DNA from: an uncultured Gammaproteobacteria bacterium
GTDB lineage: Bacteria > Pseudomonadota > Gammaproteobacteria > Pseudomonadales > Pseudohongiellaceae
Reading direction: 5' to 3'
Assembly (NCBI GenBank): GCA_913060975.1
Contig: CAJXVC010000003.1
Coordinates: 62,001-126,000, forward strand
Length of the DNA: 64,000 bases
The notes under the pieces were generated by a model. It made no database searches. It saw only the letters and a list, made by a program, of their open reading frames with translations, and was not told where the DNA came from. Below are positions 48,336 through 59,646 of the stretch, piece by piece (positions within the stretch are counted from its first letter, which is position 1; the number at the start of each line of letters is the position of its first letter). A program made the position numbers and the translations under genes.

Positions 48336-48887
48336 ATGAAGCTACCTTTTCTGTCAATGTTTGGAGCCTATGCGCGACTCGTGATTTTCGCGGCTGGCTT
48401 GCTACTTGGCATTCAAGTGCCGGCCTTTGTTGATCAGTACAAGAATCGTGTTGCTGCGCATTATCTTGAAGTCAGTGCCAATATTGCCGGCTTTCAGGCG
48501 ACCGCTAACGAATTATTCGAAGGTAACCTCCAGGCTCTTGTTGCCTATTATCGAAATAGCACCGATCCGGTGTTTTCCCGTGATGCCAATAGTTTGCAAA
48601 CTGTGGTCGCGCGCTACGAACGAATCTCCGCGGAACATGCGGCAATGCAGCAGCATCCGATTCGCGTAGCAGCGCATATTGCAATTGCTGCCGATCAGGA
48701 ATTCCTGCGCGAAACTTTCGATGCCTATGGGTATACCGTGCCTCTGAATCTAGTGGCTGTTGGTTGGGGGATGGCTTTGGCTGTCCTGCTCATCGTGTTT
48801 ATCGATTGTTGTTGGTTCGGTTGTAAACGTTGTGCGCAGTGGTTGGGAAAACCCAGACATCGGCATACTGAACAGGTCCGCTCTTGA
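48336..48887 (+). CDS. DUF2937 family membrane protein
   Basis: overall pattern (GAYARLVIFAAGLLLGIQVPAFVDQY), two TM segments. Confidence 0.65.
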   Translation: MKLPFLSMFGAYARLVIFAAGLLLGIQVPAFVDQYKNRVAAHYLEVSANIAGFQATANELFEGNLQALVAYYRNSTDPVFSRDANSLQTVVARYERISAEHAAMQQHPIRVAAHIAIAADQEFLRETFDAYGYTVPLNLVAVGWGMALAVLLIVFIDCCWFGCKRCAQWLGKPRHRHTEQVRS

Positions 48888-50671
48888 GTAAGCGCTTCAC
48901 TCTCAAACGTTATCTTCCCATTCTGGTTTGGGGGCCACGCTATACGCGTGAGCGGCTGCGTGATGACTTGATTGCGTCGGTGTTGGTGGCAGTGATGCTC
49001 ATTCCTCAGGCTTTAGCCTACGCACTCATTGCCGGTGTCTCGCCTGAATTGGGTTTGTATGCAGCGATTCTCGGCTTGGCTGGCTACGCCTTTTTTGGAT
49101 CCAGCAGTACGCTCTCGGTAGGACCGGTGGCGGTGCTGTCGCTTATGACAGCGGCCGCGTTAGGTAAGTTGTCGATTAACAGCGCCGCTGATTATGCCGC
49201 TGCAGCCACCGCGCTGGCATTAATGTCTGGTGGCTTGTTGTTGCTGCTGGGTCTGTTGCGTCTTGGTTTCATGGCCAATTTTATCTCTCATCCGGTGGTC
49301 AGCGCCTTCGTTACGGCGTCGGCGTTATTGATTGGCTTGAATCAGATGGAATATCTGCTCGATATTCGCATCAGCGGCGATGATGCCGTAAGCATGCTGC
49401 GCTCACTGATAGAAGGCATCAACAATATTAATTACGCCACCTTGAGTCTGGGCGTCATCGCCATGTTGCTCATCGTGTGGTGTAAGTCGGGTCTGCAGAA
49501 TGGCTTGTTGCGCCTGGGCTGGTCCGAGTCCCGCGCCAGGCTGATTGGGCGGTCCGGGCCATTGCTGGTAGTGGTGTTATCCGCTGGCTGCGCCAGATTA
49601 TTCAATCTGCAAGATTATGGCGTTGTTCTGCTTGGCACGGTGCCAGCGGGATTGCCAGAGATGCGCTTGCCATCAGTGTCGTTGGAATTGATACGTGCAC
49701 TCTGGGGGTCGGCGATTCTGATCGCCATAATTGGCTATGTTGAATCACTGTCTGTTGGGCAAGTATTGGCGGCTCGGCGTCGAGAGAGACTGAATCTCGA
49801 TCAGGAGCTAATCGGACTCGGCGCTGCCAACATTGCCAGTTCCGCCGGCGGCGGTTTCCCCGTCAGTGCGGGTTTCTCTCGCTCAATTGTCAATTTCAGT
49901 GCCGGGGCTGCCACACCTGCGGCGGGATTGTTCACGGCTATCTTCGTTGCGGGCGTTGCCCTTTTACTGACGCCGGTACTGTTCTGGTTACCGCGCTATG
50001 CACTGGCGGCCATTATCCTTGTGGCGATAGTGCCGCTTATTGATCTGGGCATGTTGATCAGGTCGTTCCGCTTTTCCAAGGCCGATTTCACGGCAGTGTT
50101 GTTCACTCTGTTGCTGACCTTGACTATTGGTGTCGAAGTAGGGGTGGCTGCGGGCGTGCTGGCTTCCATTGTGATGCATCTGTACAAGACCTCCAAACCG
50201 CATGTGGCAGTAGTAGGGCGAGTGCGAGACACCGAGCATTTCCGCAATGTGCAACGCCACAAAGTAGAAACCTTTGAGTCACTGCTGTCTATCCGGGTTG
50301 ATGAAAGCCTGTATTTTGCTAACAGTCGATATTTGGAAGAAATGATTTTCAATATGGCTGCCAAGAAGAATAATCTCAAGCATGTCATTTTGATGTGCAC
50401 TGCAGTCAATGAAATTGACCTTAGTGCTCTCGAGGCACTTGAAACAATCAACGACACTCTGGAAGAGTTGGATATCAAACTGCACTTGTCTGAAGTCAAA
50501 GGGCCGATCATGGACCGTCTTGGCTCGTCCGGATTTTTTACACGGCTAACAGGCAATAACTATCTCAGCCACAATCAGGCCGTAGAGGATTTACGCGTTG
50601 CGGCTAAGCCTGATAATGCAGAGTCTGATAGTCAAGACAAATCAAAAGACGATACCGCCAAAGGCGACTAG
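48884..50671 (+). CDS. SulP family inorganic anion transporter with STAS domain
   Basis: ASVLVAVMLIPQALAYALIAGVSPELGLYAAI; C-terminal STAS. Confidence 0.92.
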   Translation: MSKRFTLKRYLPILVWGPRYTRERLRDDLIASVLVAVMLIPQALAYALIAGVSPELGLYAAILGLAGYAFFGSSSTLSVGPVAVLSLMTAAALGKLSINSAADYAAAATALALMSGGLLLLLGLLRLGFMANFISHPVVSAFVTASALLIGLNQMEYLLDIRISGDDAVSMLRSLIEGINNINYATLSLGVIAMLLIVWCKSGLQNGLLRLGWSESRARLIGRSGPLLVVVLSAGCARLFNLQDYGVVLLGTVPAGLPEMRLPSVSLELIRALWGSAILIAIIGYVESLSVGQVLAARRRERLNLDQELIGLGAANIASSAGGGFPVSAGFSRSIVNFSAGAATPAAGLFTAIFVAGVALLLTPVLFWLPRYALAAIILVAIVPLIDLGMLIRSFRFSKADFTAVLFTLLLTLTIGVEVGVAAGVLASIVMHLYKTSKPHVAVVGRVRDTEHFRNVQRHKVETFESLLSIRVDESLYFANSRYLEEMIFNMAAKKNNLKHVILMCTAVNEIDLSALEALETINDTLEELDIKLHLSEVKGPIMDRLGSSGFFTRLTGNNYLSHNQAVEDLRVAAKPDNAESDSQDKSKDDTAKGD

Positions 50672-51615
50672 ATTGACTGCCAACTGATCCAGCCAATATA
50701 GGCACAGTAACTTGCCAGTAGTAAGATGCCCTCGAACCGGGTCAGAGACAGGCCAGAACGTGCGAACGGCAAAAGCACAAGCGAGAAGCCGAGCATGACG
50801 ATAAAGTCGACGATGGAAAACTGACTGGCTGAGACTGTCCCGGCAAGAGCCGAGATCCCGAGCACGCACAGAATATTGAAACAATTGGACCCAACAACAT
50901 TGCCAATTGCGATATCAGATTCCCGGCGCATTGCCGCTGCTACCGATGTTGCCAGCTCAGGAATGCTGGTGCCGATCGCGACCAGAGTCAGACCGATAAT
51001 TGCCTCGCTAACACCCACTACCCGGGCAATATCGACAGCGTTAGTCACAAAAAGTTGGCTGCCAGCTACCAGCAAGGCCAAACCAATAATAATAAATAAC
51101 ACTAAAAGCGCAGAATTCGTGCCGGCCTTTGTAGGTGGTTGGCCGATCAGCACTTCTATCTCGCCACTCGCGCGCGCGGTGCGCACGCTGAGAAAGAGGT
51201 AGACGGACAGCCCCAGTAGCAGTAGCAAGCCATCGAATACAGCCAGTTCGGCATCCAGTAATAGCAGGCCCAGAAGAAAAGCACTGCCTATCGCGATCGG
51301 GATTTGCAGGCGGACCAGATCGACTTTGATTTCGATGGGGTTGATGATGGCGGTAATGCCGAGAATGAGGCCAATATTGGCGATGTTGGAGCCAACAACA
51401 TTACCCAGAGCAATGCCACTAAAGCCATCGATGGTGGATTCAACACTCACCGCCAACTCGGGGGCGCTGGTTCCGAAAGCCACGACAGTCAGACCGACGA
51501 CCAACGGTGAAATGCCCAGCTTTAAAGCCAGTTGTGAACTGCCGCGGACCATGAATTCGGCGCCACCCGCCAGAATCAGGAAGCCTGCGACAAGCAACAA
51601 CAGTGAGGTGAGCAT
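50668..51615 (-). CDS. calcium/sodium antiporter (CaCA, YrbG-like)
   Basis: GTSAPELAVSV and GTSIPELATSVAAAMR alpha repeats. Confidence 0.9.
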   Translation of the reverse strand: MLTSLLLLVAGFLILAGGAEFMVRGSSQLALKLGISPLVVGLTVVAFGTSAPELAVSVESTIDGFSGIALGNVVGSNIANIGLILGITAIINPIEIKVDLVRLQIPIAIGSAFLLGLLLLDAELAVFDGLLLLLGLSVYLFLSVRTARASGEIEVLIGQPPTKAGTNSALLVLFIIIGLALLVAGSQLFVTNAVDIARVVGVSEAIIGLTLVAIGTSIPELATSVAAAMRRESDIAIGNVVGSNCFNILCVLGISALAGTVSASQFSIVDFIVMLGFSLVLLPFARSGLSLTRFEGILLLASYCAYIGWISWQSI

Positions 51616-51791
51616 TTATGTGCCTCGCGAAAATCTGTTAGACACAACCGGCGGTGCGCCTGACTCAATGCGTCAACGAAAAGTACAGGGATAGTGTGCC
51701 AGACCGGCTGTCAGACTTCAGTCTTTACTACGGTACAAACGATGGGTGTTGGTTCAATGAGGTGAAATCAGGAAGCGGCGGGAAGCGAGCG

Positions 51792-53831
51792 TCAGCTTGG
51801 CCCGGAACCGAGTGCTTCCTCTGCCAATGCGCGCTCTTTGGCCGCCATGCGATTCTGAACAACAATGACGCCAAACAGCAGCGCGGCTCCAGCCAGGTGA
51901 TAGTAGATAGGCAGACCCGTCCACATGAGCAGTCCGGCACTGACCAGTAGTACTGCAGCAGTGAGGACGTTGATGCGCGTTTCCAGATGCCACTGTAATA
52001 CGCCTGCCAGCGCATACAGCCCCATGCTTGCCCAGAGGAACACTTCAATGCGTTCTGGCCAGGTGCCAGAGATAAGTGGTGAATAGGCAAACAATACTGG
52101 TACGAGGTAAAGACCTTTGGCGACTTTCCAGCTGGTGAGTCCTGTCGCCATTGCTCGCGTACCAGCGATACCGGCGGCGGCGAAGGAGGCCAGACAAACA
52201 GGTGGTGTTACATTGCTATCCTGTGATAACCAAAATATAACCAGGTGGGCGCTAAGCAGCATACCGGTCAGTAATTCAGGAGGCAGCATTTCCTGACGGA
52301 TGAGTTGTTTCATCTCCAGAGGCATTTCACGCAGTGCTACAACGGGGTCACCACCGAACAAATCCAAAGTGGCGGCGACATTGCTGGGTAGATCGCCAGC
52401 CTGTAAGGCGATTAACAATTGCGATTGGCTGATCAGGTCAAAGATCAGTGGTGCTGACAAAGTGGCAAGAACAATATAGGAAGCGGTCACGGGTAGACCC
52501 ATTCCCAGCACCAATGACGCCAAGGCTACCAGCACAAGAGTAATCAACAAGCTGCCCTGGGCCCACTCGACGATCATCAATGAGAAAGCGTTACCGACTC
52601 CGGTGGTTGTGACCACATTGATAATTATGCCAACTGCTACCAGTAACAGGGCCGTTGAGACCATGGTCTGTACGCCATCCACGACAGCGTCAAAGATGTC
52701 GCGCAGGTTCATTGGGTTGCTTGATAAATACGAAGCAGCAATCACGCTGAGAATGGCAAAGGCGGCGGACGTGGTCGGCGTTCTGCCCATGACCAGAAAA
52801 GTCACCAGGACTGCCATCGGTATTATGAAGTGCCAGCCTTCTTTGAGGACTGTGGATACTTTCTCAGTGTCTTCGATGGTGGAAGCACGCAGACCAAGTC
52901 GTTTCGCTTCGATTCGCACAAAATAACAAACAGTCAGAAAATACAGCAAGGCTGGCAGGGTCGAGGCAGCAATAATCGTCAAATAGGAAATCTGGGTATA
53001 GCTGGCCAGGACGAAAGCACCGGCTCCCATCACAGGAGGCATAAGTGCGCCACCGGTGGACGCGGCGGCCACTACGCCAGCGGAAAACTGGCCTTCAAAG
53101 CCCGATTTTTTCATCATTGGAATGGTGATCACGCCAGTGGAGACTGTGTTGGCCACGGCCGAACCTGATACTGACCCCATGAGGCCAGAGCCAACGACTG
53201 CAACCAGCCCGGCACCTCCGGTAAAGCGGCCTGCCAGACATTGAGCCAGGCGCACAATGAAGTCGCCGGCGCCAGAACGCAGCAGGAAGGATCCAAAAAT
53301 GATGAACATGAAGACGAAAGTAGACGAGATGTTGGCTGTCAGGCCAAACATGCCTTCGCTGGTAAAGAAGGAGCGATAAAGCACGGTTTCCAGGCTCAAA
53401 CCGGGGAAAGCAAACACACCCGAGATATAGCGTCCGAGGAAAAGAATATAGGACAGACTGACCAGAATCAGGATAGGCATGAACCAGCCAGTCGTGCGGC
53501 GAGTAAACTCGATTGCCAGGCCGACCGCCATGATGGAGAAAATATAATCACTCAGTATGTACTCGGTTTCCCGGGCATACAGCGCATTCTCGAACAGTAT
53601 CAGATAGGTCGAAGTGGCAACGGCGGCGACAGCCAGCGCAATGTTGACCCAGAAACCGAAAGAGCCTCGTCGCACATCTTTTGACTCGTTCGCCATGAGT
53701 GCGCAGATCGCGCAAAATCCGCCGAAGTGAATCGCAGAGAGCCACAGTTCGGAAATGCTGGCAAAGACGTTACAGTAAATATGAAACAGGGCGAACAGAA
53801 AGGCGGCCCAACGCAAGTAATTAGACTTCAT
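51792..53831 (-). CDS. TRAP transporter fused permease (DctQM type)
   Basis: GSVSGSAVANTVSTGVITIPMMKK; MGLPVTASYIVLATL. Confidence 0.92.
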   Translation of the reverse strand: MKSNYLRWAAFLFALFHIYCNVFASISELWLSAIHFGGFCAICALMANESKDVRRGSFGFWVNIALAVAAVATSTYLILFENALYARETEYILSDYIFSIMAVGLAIEFTRRTTGWFMPILILVSLSYILFLGRYISGVFAFPGLSLETVLYRSFFTSEGMFGLTANISSTFVFMFIIFGSFLLRSGAGDFIVRLAQCLAGRFTGGAGLVAVVGSGLMGSVSGSAVANTVSTGVITIPMMKKSGFEGQFSAGVVAAASTGGALMPPVMGAGAFVLASYTQISYLTIIAASTLPALLYFLTVCYFVRIEAKRLGLRASTIEDTEKVSTVLKEGWHFIIPMAVLVTFLVMGRTPTTSAAFAILSVIAASYLSSNPMNLRDIFDAVVDGVQTMVSTALLLVAVGIIINVVTTTGVGNAFSLMIVEWAQGSLLITLVLVALASLVLGMGLPVTASYIVLATLSAPLIFDLISQSQLLIALQAGDLPSNVAATLDLFGGDPVVALREMPLEMKQLIRQEMLPPELLTGMLLSAHLVIFWLSQDSNVTPPVCLASFAAAGIAGTRAMATGLTSWKVAKGLYLVPVLFAYSPLISGTWPERIEVFLWASMGLYALAGVLQWHLETRINVLTAAVLLVSAGLLMWTGLPIYYHLAGAALLFGVIVVQNRMAAKERALAEEALGSGPS

Positions 53832-54901
53832 GGACTACTTCCGTTCTCGGCATTGGGATTGACCAGTTCGCCGACGGGTTCTTCCAGAATCAGTCGGTCC
53901 GGCACATCCAGGCCAACTTCGCGGTAGTAGCGCAGGGCGCCGACATGCAACGGAGCACCCAGACCAGCGACGGCAATTTCCGGGCGCATGTCTTTGGTGG
54001 CGCCATGGATCTCTTGCAGAGTCGCCAGATTTTCCCAGATTACTTTGGTGATGTTGTATACCACATGCTCGGGAATATCATCGCGAGTCACCAATACATT
54101 GGGAGAAGCAACCGTGCGGATTAACTCGTCCTGATTCGGATACGTGCCAGGCGGGAAATCGTACCAATCCCACAACGGGTAGCGGGCATTGATCTTGTCC
54201 AATGATTCCTGAGTCCAGTTCAGGATCGTCATCCTGTCGCCCAGCAAGGCATAGGCCTGGGTGATCGAGCTGACCGGGGCGCCGGCAGGAATATTCATAC
54301 CGACAATATTGTTGTCCTGAATGGCGCTGGTGGTAGGCCCATAGCCCATGTAAGCCAGATTGAATTTGCTTTCGTAGTCGATGCCTAGGGTTTCGAGGAT
54401 AAAGCGGCCCGTTTGATCGGCGCCGGAGTTGCGCGCGCCCAGAACATAGCGCTCACCATCGATATTGTTCAGGTCGTCCATGGTGCCGGTTTCAGTCAAG
54501 CGCGTCAGCAGCACAAAATGTTCGACGTTATTCCACATGGCTGCGACGCTGCGCATATGTGTTTGCGGGCTACTAACCGGGCCTTCGCCAGTCCACGACC
54601 AGGCGCCAAATGGTCCTTGCAGAAGGGCAAACTGGGCTTGATTGTCACGCAGTAATTTGACGTTTTCGAGAGAGCCGGCGGAACTGATAGCGGTGAGCGA
54701 AATGCCTTCGCTTTGCGCCAGTTCGGCATGGGCAATAGTGGCCAGTGCCACACCCACGGGGTAATAAGTGCCGCCGGTAGTCGCTGTGGTCAGCACATAA
54801 GGGCGTGCACGATTCAGTTCATCACTGCAGGAAGCCAGCGTGAACACAAGGAGCACACTGAGAATTATTTGCCGAAAGGGCCATCCGCTATAGCTGGACA
54901 T
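53828..54901 (-). CDS. TAXI family TRAP solute-binding protein
   Basis: TTATTGGTYYPVGVALATI; lipobox FTLASCS; 4-nt overlap with the permease gene. Confidence 0.92.
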   Translation of the reverse strand: MSSYSGWPFRQIILSVLLVFTLASCSDELNRARPYVLTTATTGGTYYPVGVALATIAHAELAQSEGISLTAISSAGSLENVKLLRDNQAQFALLQGPFGAWSWTGEGPVSSPQTHMRSVAAMWNNVEHFVLLTRLTETGTMDDLNNIDGERYVLGARNSGADQTGRFILETLGIDYESKFNLAYMGYGPTTSAIQDNNIVGMNIPAGAPVSSITQAYALLGDRMTILNWTQESLDKINARYPLWDWYDFPPGTYPNQDELIRTVASPNVLVTRDDIPEHVVYNITKVIWENLATLQEIHGATKDMRPEIAVAGLGAPLHVGALRYYREVGLDVPDRLILEEPVGELVNPNAENGSSP

Positions 54902-55170
54902 GAATTGAATGGGTCGTCGCGAGGTAATTATTATTGCATTCTTGTTAGTCTCCAGCCTATTTCTAAGTCACTGATTACAGTGGTAAAAAAATGGCCAAGA
55001 GCACTGATACGATGGTCAATGATGAAAGCATATTTCATTGCAAACCACAATCTGTCAAACGACGATTTTAGTGGCCTCAACGTGCCGGGTTGGACTGCCT
55101 GCAAGGGCCCGGTGAGGGATCAGGTTGGACTCCGGACGGCAGTTATCATGCTGGCAGGGGGGCAGCCAGA

Positions 55171-55416
55171 TTATGGCTTTTTGCGATCTGCCCCGAGGGT
55201 GTCTTTGGCATTACCGGACAGAGAGCGTTCGTTGTCGAGCTTGCCGATAAGAATGCTGGCACCACCAAGTATTGAGGCCCCTATTGTTACACCAACAATG
55301 AGAGCGATACGCAGGAACTGATGAATCTCGATACCGGTAAAGTATGCGCCAACCTCGGCAATCACATTGACGAGCACAAGCGCGATACCAAAGGTAATCC
55401 ACACAACTTTTCTCAT
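55171..55416 (-). CDS. small membrane protein (81 aa)
   Basis: two TM segments; starts 22 nt after the VCBS protein stop. Confidence 0.6.
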   Translation of the reverse strand: MRKVVWITFGIALVLVNVIAEVGAYFTGIEIHQFLRIALIVGVTIGASILGGASILIGKLDNERSLSGNAKDTLGADRKKP

Positions 55417-55438
55417 GACGTCAGGCCCGGTGAAGAGT

Positions 55439-57103
55439 TCATTCCGAGATTAACAGCAATCCTCGAATGTGACTACCGTCGTACTCGGTAAATACTATGA
55501 TGTCATCCACGCCATCGCCATTCAGATTGGCGGCGCTAATATCGCCACGCGATACGCTGCTGCTCAGATCTATGCTCTGATCAGCACTGACGTTGGCAAC
55601 TCTGGTCAGCATCGGATCGACCTGAACATCCACGTTGTTAATAATCTCACGGATATCGATTTCGTAGTTGTCGCGCTCGCGGCTATATCCAAGTGCCCCG
55701 AGAAACTCGGTATTGCGCGATTCGGTAATGCTGTTCAGAAACAGTTGTACCTGACCGCCGCGTAACACAAGCAAGTCATTCATGGCTGCCTGGTCATCGA
55801 TTGCCGCCTCTGTATAGGGTGGTCTGTCAGACAGCTCGAGTGAATCGGATTCGCTATTCAGGCTTTCATAGGCGCTGGCGAGACGGATGACAGAAGGGAA
55901 GCGCAAATCCACATTGACGCGGCGGGTGGGCCGCCGGGCAAAGCGATCGCCCTCGTTGGGGTAAATAAAAGCTTCGATGGCGATGCTGCCCGACAATGCC
56001 AGCCAGACAAACACATCACCGACCGAAATCGGCTCAACTCGCCACAACCAGAGGTCTTTCAGGCCATCCTCATTTTCATCGTTGAGAAACGTACTGAGTA
56101 CATTGCCACCTGAGCGCAATACTTGCTGTGGTTGCTCCAAATTCATGCCCGTTACGGTGCCCATAAAGAGTGACACCTTGCCCCCTTCGCGCAACAACAG
56201 GTCATCGACGCCATCTCCATTCATGTCTTCGAGAATTTCTTCATGTGTCAGAGACAAAATGCCAGTGAGATTGGAAAAATCCACATTGTCGATGTCGAAT
56301 TCGCCGAGCCTAGCTTCGATTTCGGCAATATCGACAGAGTACGTCGGTGAGGAGGGAAAGTAGGAGGCGCCAGTACTACTGGCCAGAAATACGTCCAGCC
56401 GTTCGTCATTACGCGACACCAGATCAGCAGCTTGATCATTGTTGACGTCGCGCAACTCAAGTGCAGGTATTCTAACGCTCTGTCCGGTCGAGCGATTCAG
56501 CCGGTTGATATTGAGCGCCGTGCGCATGCGAAAATCAGACTGAATGGCCAAGGGTGCTTGAAAATCTCCATTACCGACATTGATGTAAATATGTAGCAGA
56601 CCCGCGCCAGGAATGATCAGATCTTCCAGTCCATCGTTGTTGATATCGCGAGAAAAATGCAATCGGTGCAAACCGCGATTGAGAAAGCCACCCAGGTTAC
56701 TGGCAATGTTTTGACTAATAAAAGCGCCATTTTCCAGCGACCACCGCTGCACAAGATTGCCATCACTCAGGGTGATGATGTTGGTATTGCTCGAGTCGGA
56801 ATGACCGCTGCTGAGGTCCCAGCCAGCGGCGCCGGCTGACAGGGAGATTTCAGTAAAACCGTCGTCAAAGTCGAAGCCGTTCGGACCATGTAAATAGACG
56901 CGAATATTGTCGTCTACTACCGTAATGAGTTCTTGCCGGCCATCACCGTCCAGATCGGCGATTAACAGCGATTCGGCCTGGGCAGGCAAATGGAATGCTT
57001 GCTGGGAATAGGAGTTTGCTGCCTGGGACAAAGGTGCCAGTGCCAGACATAACAATGCCAGGTAAAGCCGGCTAGCTGTTATCTGCATCGCGCACCGGGT
57101 CAT
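55439..57103 (-). CDS. secreted FG-GAP/VCBS repeat protein A
   Basis: signal peptide; DLDGDGRQEL, DINNDGLEDL, DVNNDQAADL, DMNGDGVDDL, NLNGDGVDDI. Confidence 0.85.
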   Translation of the reverse strand: MTRCAMQITASRLYLALLCLALAPLSQAANSYSQQAFHLPAQAESLLIADLDGDGRQELITVVDDNIRVYLHGPNGFDFDDGFTEISLSAGAAGWDLSSGHSDSSNTNIITLSDGNLVQRWSLENGAFISQNIASNLGGFLNRGLHRLHFSRDINNDGLEDLIIPGAGLLHIYINVGNGDFQAPLAIQSDFRMRTALNINRLNRSTGQSVRIPALELRDVNNDQAADLVSRNDERLDVFLASSTGASYFPSSPTYSVDIAEIEARLGEFDIDNVDFSNLTGILSLTHEEILEDMNGDGVDDLLLREGGKVSLFMGTVTGMNLEQPQQVLRSGGNVLSTFLNDENEDGLKDLWLWRVEPISVGDVFVWLALSGSIAIEAFIYPNEGDRFARRPTRRVNVDLRFPSVIRLASAYESLNSESDSLELSDRPPYTEAAIDDQAAMNDLLVLRGGQVQLFLNSITESRNTEFLGALGYSRERDNYEIDIREIINNVDVQVDPMLTRVANVSADQSIDLSSSVSRGDISAANLNGDGVDDIIVFTEYDGSHIRGLLLISE

Positions 57104-58668
57104 GGTTGTGCCACCAGAAAAGTCGACGTTGACCCGTGGCGGAGAAACAGATCGGGATGCTCGTCATCGTTCAACTGCAAGACGCGAAATTCGAAGACAG
57201 AGCGTGGCGAGACATATTCCCAGAAAGGGTCGCTCGCAATCTGCAAGTCATTGCCTATGCGTTTGGCTGCCAGCGTCCCGTTGGCAGTAATGTAGAGGGC
57301 GTCCTTGCGACCATCGCCGTCTACGTCATAACTCAGCGACATCTGCTCAGCGAGGCCGCGCACATTGTCGGCTGAAAAACTCTCCTCGAGTCTTGATGCG
57401 GGGCGGTTACTGAATACGCGGCCATCGTTTGTTGCTGCCGGTGCATAAAGCAGCTGCACACGATTGATGCTGGCATTGCGAATCGCATCCACTACCGGAA
57501 TCGTGTAGTAATTAACGCTAAGCACCGGATCGCTGTCGGCCTGCAGAGTAATCAGATCCAGTTGCACGTCGTAACCGGAAAAGCGCATGACCTGGTCGGG
57601 AGTAGTAAAGTCAAAAGTCCCGCCGCGGTTGATGAATAGTCTGGCCGTCCAATCATCACCGTTGCCGTCCAGTCGCAATAGATCGTCCAGCCCATCGTTG
57701 TTCATATCCAGCAAATCCAACTCGCCCCTTGAGTCAAAGGTCACAGACCAGTCCGGGGTGGCGGAATACTCGCCGTTCGGCCGCTGATAGTGGGCATTGA
57801 ATTGACCTTGTCCGTTCTCGCCCGCATTGATATAGGAGATGTCGGGCAAGTCATCGGCGTCAAGTTTGCCAAGCTGGGCTGCCGGCATCCATTGCTCGCT
57901 ATTGAGCAGGGACCTGCTGCTATCGTTTTCTGCCTGCCACTTTTCAACAAAACCATCGAAGGGCGTAGGTGTATCGACGGTCAGTTCAATAATAATGCCC
58001 TGTTCGGCATTGATGCCCAGCTCTGCGTCGAAATCGGTTTCGAAATTACGCCGCTGAATCGGCGTCATGCCTGGATTCAATGTGGAGAATGTGCCAGTGA
58101 GACTGAAGGCTTCGTTGCCTTCACCGAGAAATATGCCGTACTGATCATCGCCAGGTAGTAACAAGTCGACGGTGCCGTCCTGATTCAAGTCGGTCACCAG
58201 ATTGGTGAATCTCACTGCTTCGGCATCAGGTACACCGGCGAGGAGTTCCCATTGTGCCAGTGGCTTGAGATTGCCGGCATAGCCCTCGGTGGCCGTCGAC
58301 AGACTGAATACTCCCTGATTGGCGAACAAGACCAGTTCGCTGCCTGGGTCGCTGCGCAGATCGGCGGTGGCTATGGCAACGATTTCTGACTTGATCTCAA
58401 TTCGTTGTGGCTCCGCACTGAAGTTGCCATCGCTCAGCTGATGGTAGATGTGCAGCTCGCGGCCAAGGGCAGGGTTGAGTGCTGGCACAAGAATATCTTG
58501 TCGCCCATCACCATTCATGTCTTCAAGTTGCATTGGCCCCCAATTATCTTCGCGCTGCAATTCAAAGCTGTTGTAATTGCTTTGCGCGCAGAGACTGGCC
58601 GGCAGACCTGCAAACAGGAGTCCGGCCAAGGTAGCATTCATCAGATTATTGTGCAGGGTGCTTTTCAT
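57100..58668 (-). CDS. secreted FG-GAP/VCBS repeat protein B
   Basis: signal peptide; DMNGDGRQDI, DLNQDGTVDL, DMNNDGLDDL, DVDGDGRKDA; ATGA overlaps on both sides. Confidence 0.85.
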   Translation of the reverse strand: MKSTLHNNLMNATLAGLLFAGLPASLCAQSNYNSFELQREDNWGPMQLEDMNGDGRQDILVPALNPALGRELHIYHQLSDGNFSAEPQRIEIKSEIVAIATADLRSDPGSELVLFANQGVFSLSTATEGYAGNLKPLAQWELLAGVPDAEAVRFTNLVTDLNQDGTVDLLLPGDDQYGIFLGEGNEAFSLTGTFSTLNPGMTPIQRRNFETDFDAELGINAEQGIIIELTVDTPTPFDGFVEKWQAENDSSRSLLNSEQWMPAAQLGKLDADDLPDISYINAGENGQGQFNAHYQRPNGEYSATPDWSVTFDSRGELDLLDMNNDGLDDLLRLDGNGDDWTARLFINRGGTFDFTTPDQVMRFSGYDVQLDLITLQADSDPVLSVNYYTIPVVDAIRNASINRVQLLYAPAATNDGRVFSNRPASRLEESFSADNVRGLAEQMSLSYDVDGDGRKDALYITANGTLAAKRIGNDLQIASDPFWEYVSPRSVFEFRVLQLNDDEHPDLFLRHGSTSTFLVAQP

Positions 58669-59621
58669 TGCTCTTCGACTAGCTCGCCATAATCACTGCT
58701 GAAATTAAATAAACCCAGAATCGAATGACTTCGTTCACCTTCATTCTGTTGGTAACGGTACAGGGCGAATAACCATAAATCGATAATCGACAGTGATTGC
58801 GCTGCCGGATTGAGAGAAGATTCGTATTGTAAAAGCGGGCCAAGCGAGAGGCGTGACAAGCGACGCCCCGGGTTCCACAGAGTTACTTCTCGCTCGGTGA
58901 CGGTTTGCCCATCATAGACCGAGAAACTCACCGAATCGCCAAGTTCATAACCGGTATTGAGACGGTTGACCAAATCCTGCGCTGAACTCAGTTGGCCGCC
59001 ATCAATGGCAAGTATTAAATCGCCGACATTCAACCCGGCACCAGGCAAAGGGCTGTCAGGGTAAAACTGTCGAATTTCTGCCGCCACAATTTCAGGTGTG
59101 CCATTGACGCTAACCAGCTCACTGCGATATCCAGCGCGGCTGGCAATTGGGTCGACACGATAAAGCTCTACAGGTGAGCTTGCAGCGTTTGCCTGACGCG
59201 CGACAATATCCACTGCAAACACAGTGGTATCACGCCGCACGGTAAAGGAAAAATTTTCCTGTTCAGATTGTTGTTCCAGCGCGCGTAGTGCATCTGGCTG
59301 GTTCACCTCAACGTCGTCTATAGCCAGAATGATATCGCCAGCTTGCAAGCCACTCGTGGCCGCCGCACTTCCGGGTGCGACGCCGCGCACTCTGACGCCG
59401 GGTAATACTTCGATATTGAACAAGGAATCGCTTTCATTGCGCGTCACATCGAGCCCAAAACTGCGCTGCGCGCTACCCGGATTCGTGCTGCCAAACGTGA
59501 CGGTCTCGGGTGACAAGGTCACTGCCGGAATCAATACGGCAGGTTCGTAGCTGGCACAGGCAGTCAATTGCAGGCAAGCCACAATGAATGGTAGTAAAGC
59601 GATTCTTAACATACGCGGCAT
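58665..59621 (-). CDS. lipoprotein with two PDZ domains
   Basis: lipobox LQLTACAS; VRGVAPGSAAATSGLQAGDIILAIDDVEV and PLPGAGLNVGDLILAIDGGQL. Confidence 0.85.
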   Translation of the reverse strand: MPRMLRIALLPFIVACLQLTACASYEPAVLIPAVTLSPETVTFGSTNPGSAQRSFGLDVTRNESDSLFNIEVLPGVRVRGVAPGSAAATSGLQAGDIILAIDDVEVNQPDALRALEQQSEQENFSFTVRRDTTVFAVDIVARQANAASSPVELYRVDPIASRAGYRSELVSVNGTPEIVAAEIRQFYPDSPLPGAGLNVGDLILAIDGGQLSSAQDLVNRLNTGYELGDSVSFSVYDGQTVTEREVTLWNPGRRLSRLSLGPLLQYESSLNPAAQSLSIIDLWLFALYRYQQNEGERSHSILGLFNFSSDYGELVEEQ

Positions 59622-59646
59622 GGTGTAGCGCTAACCAGAAGTGAAT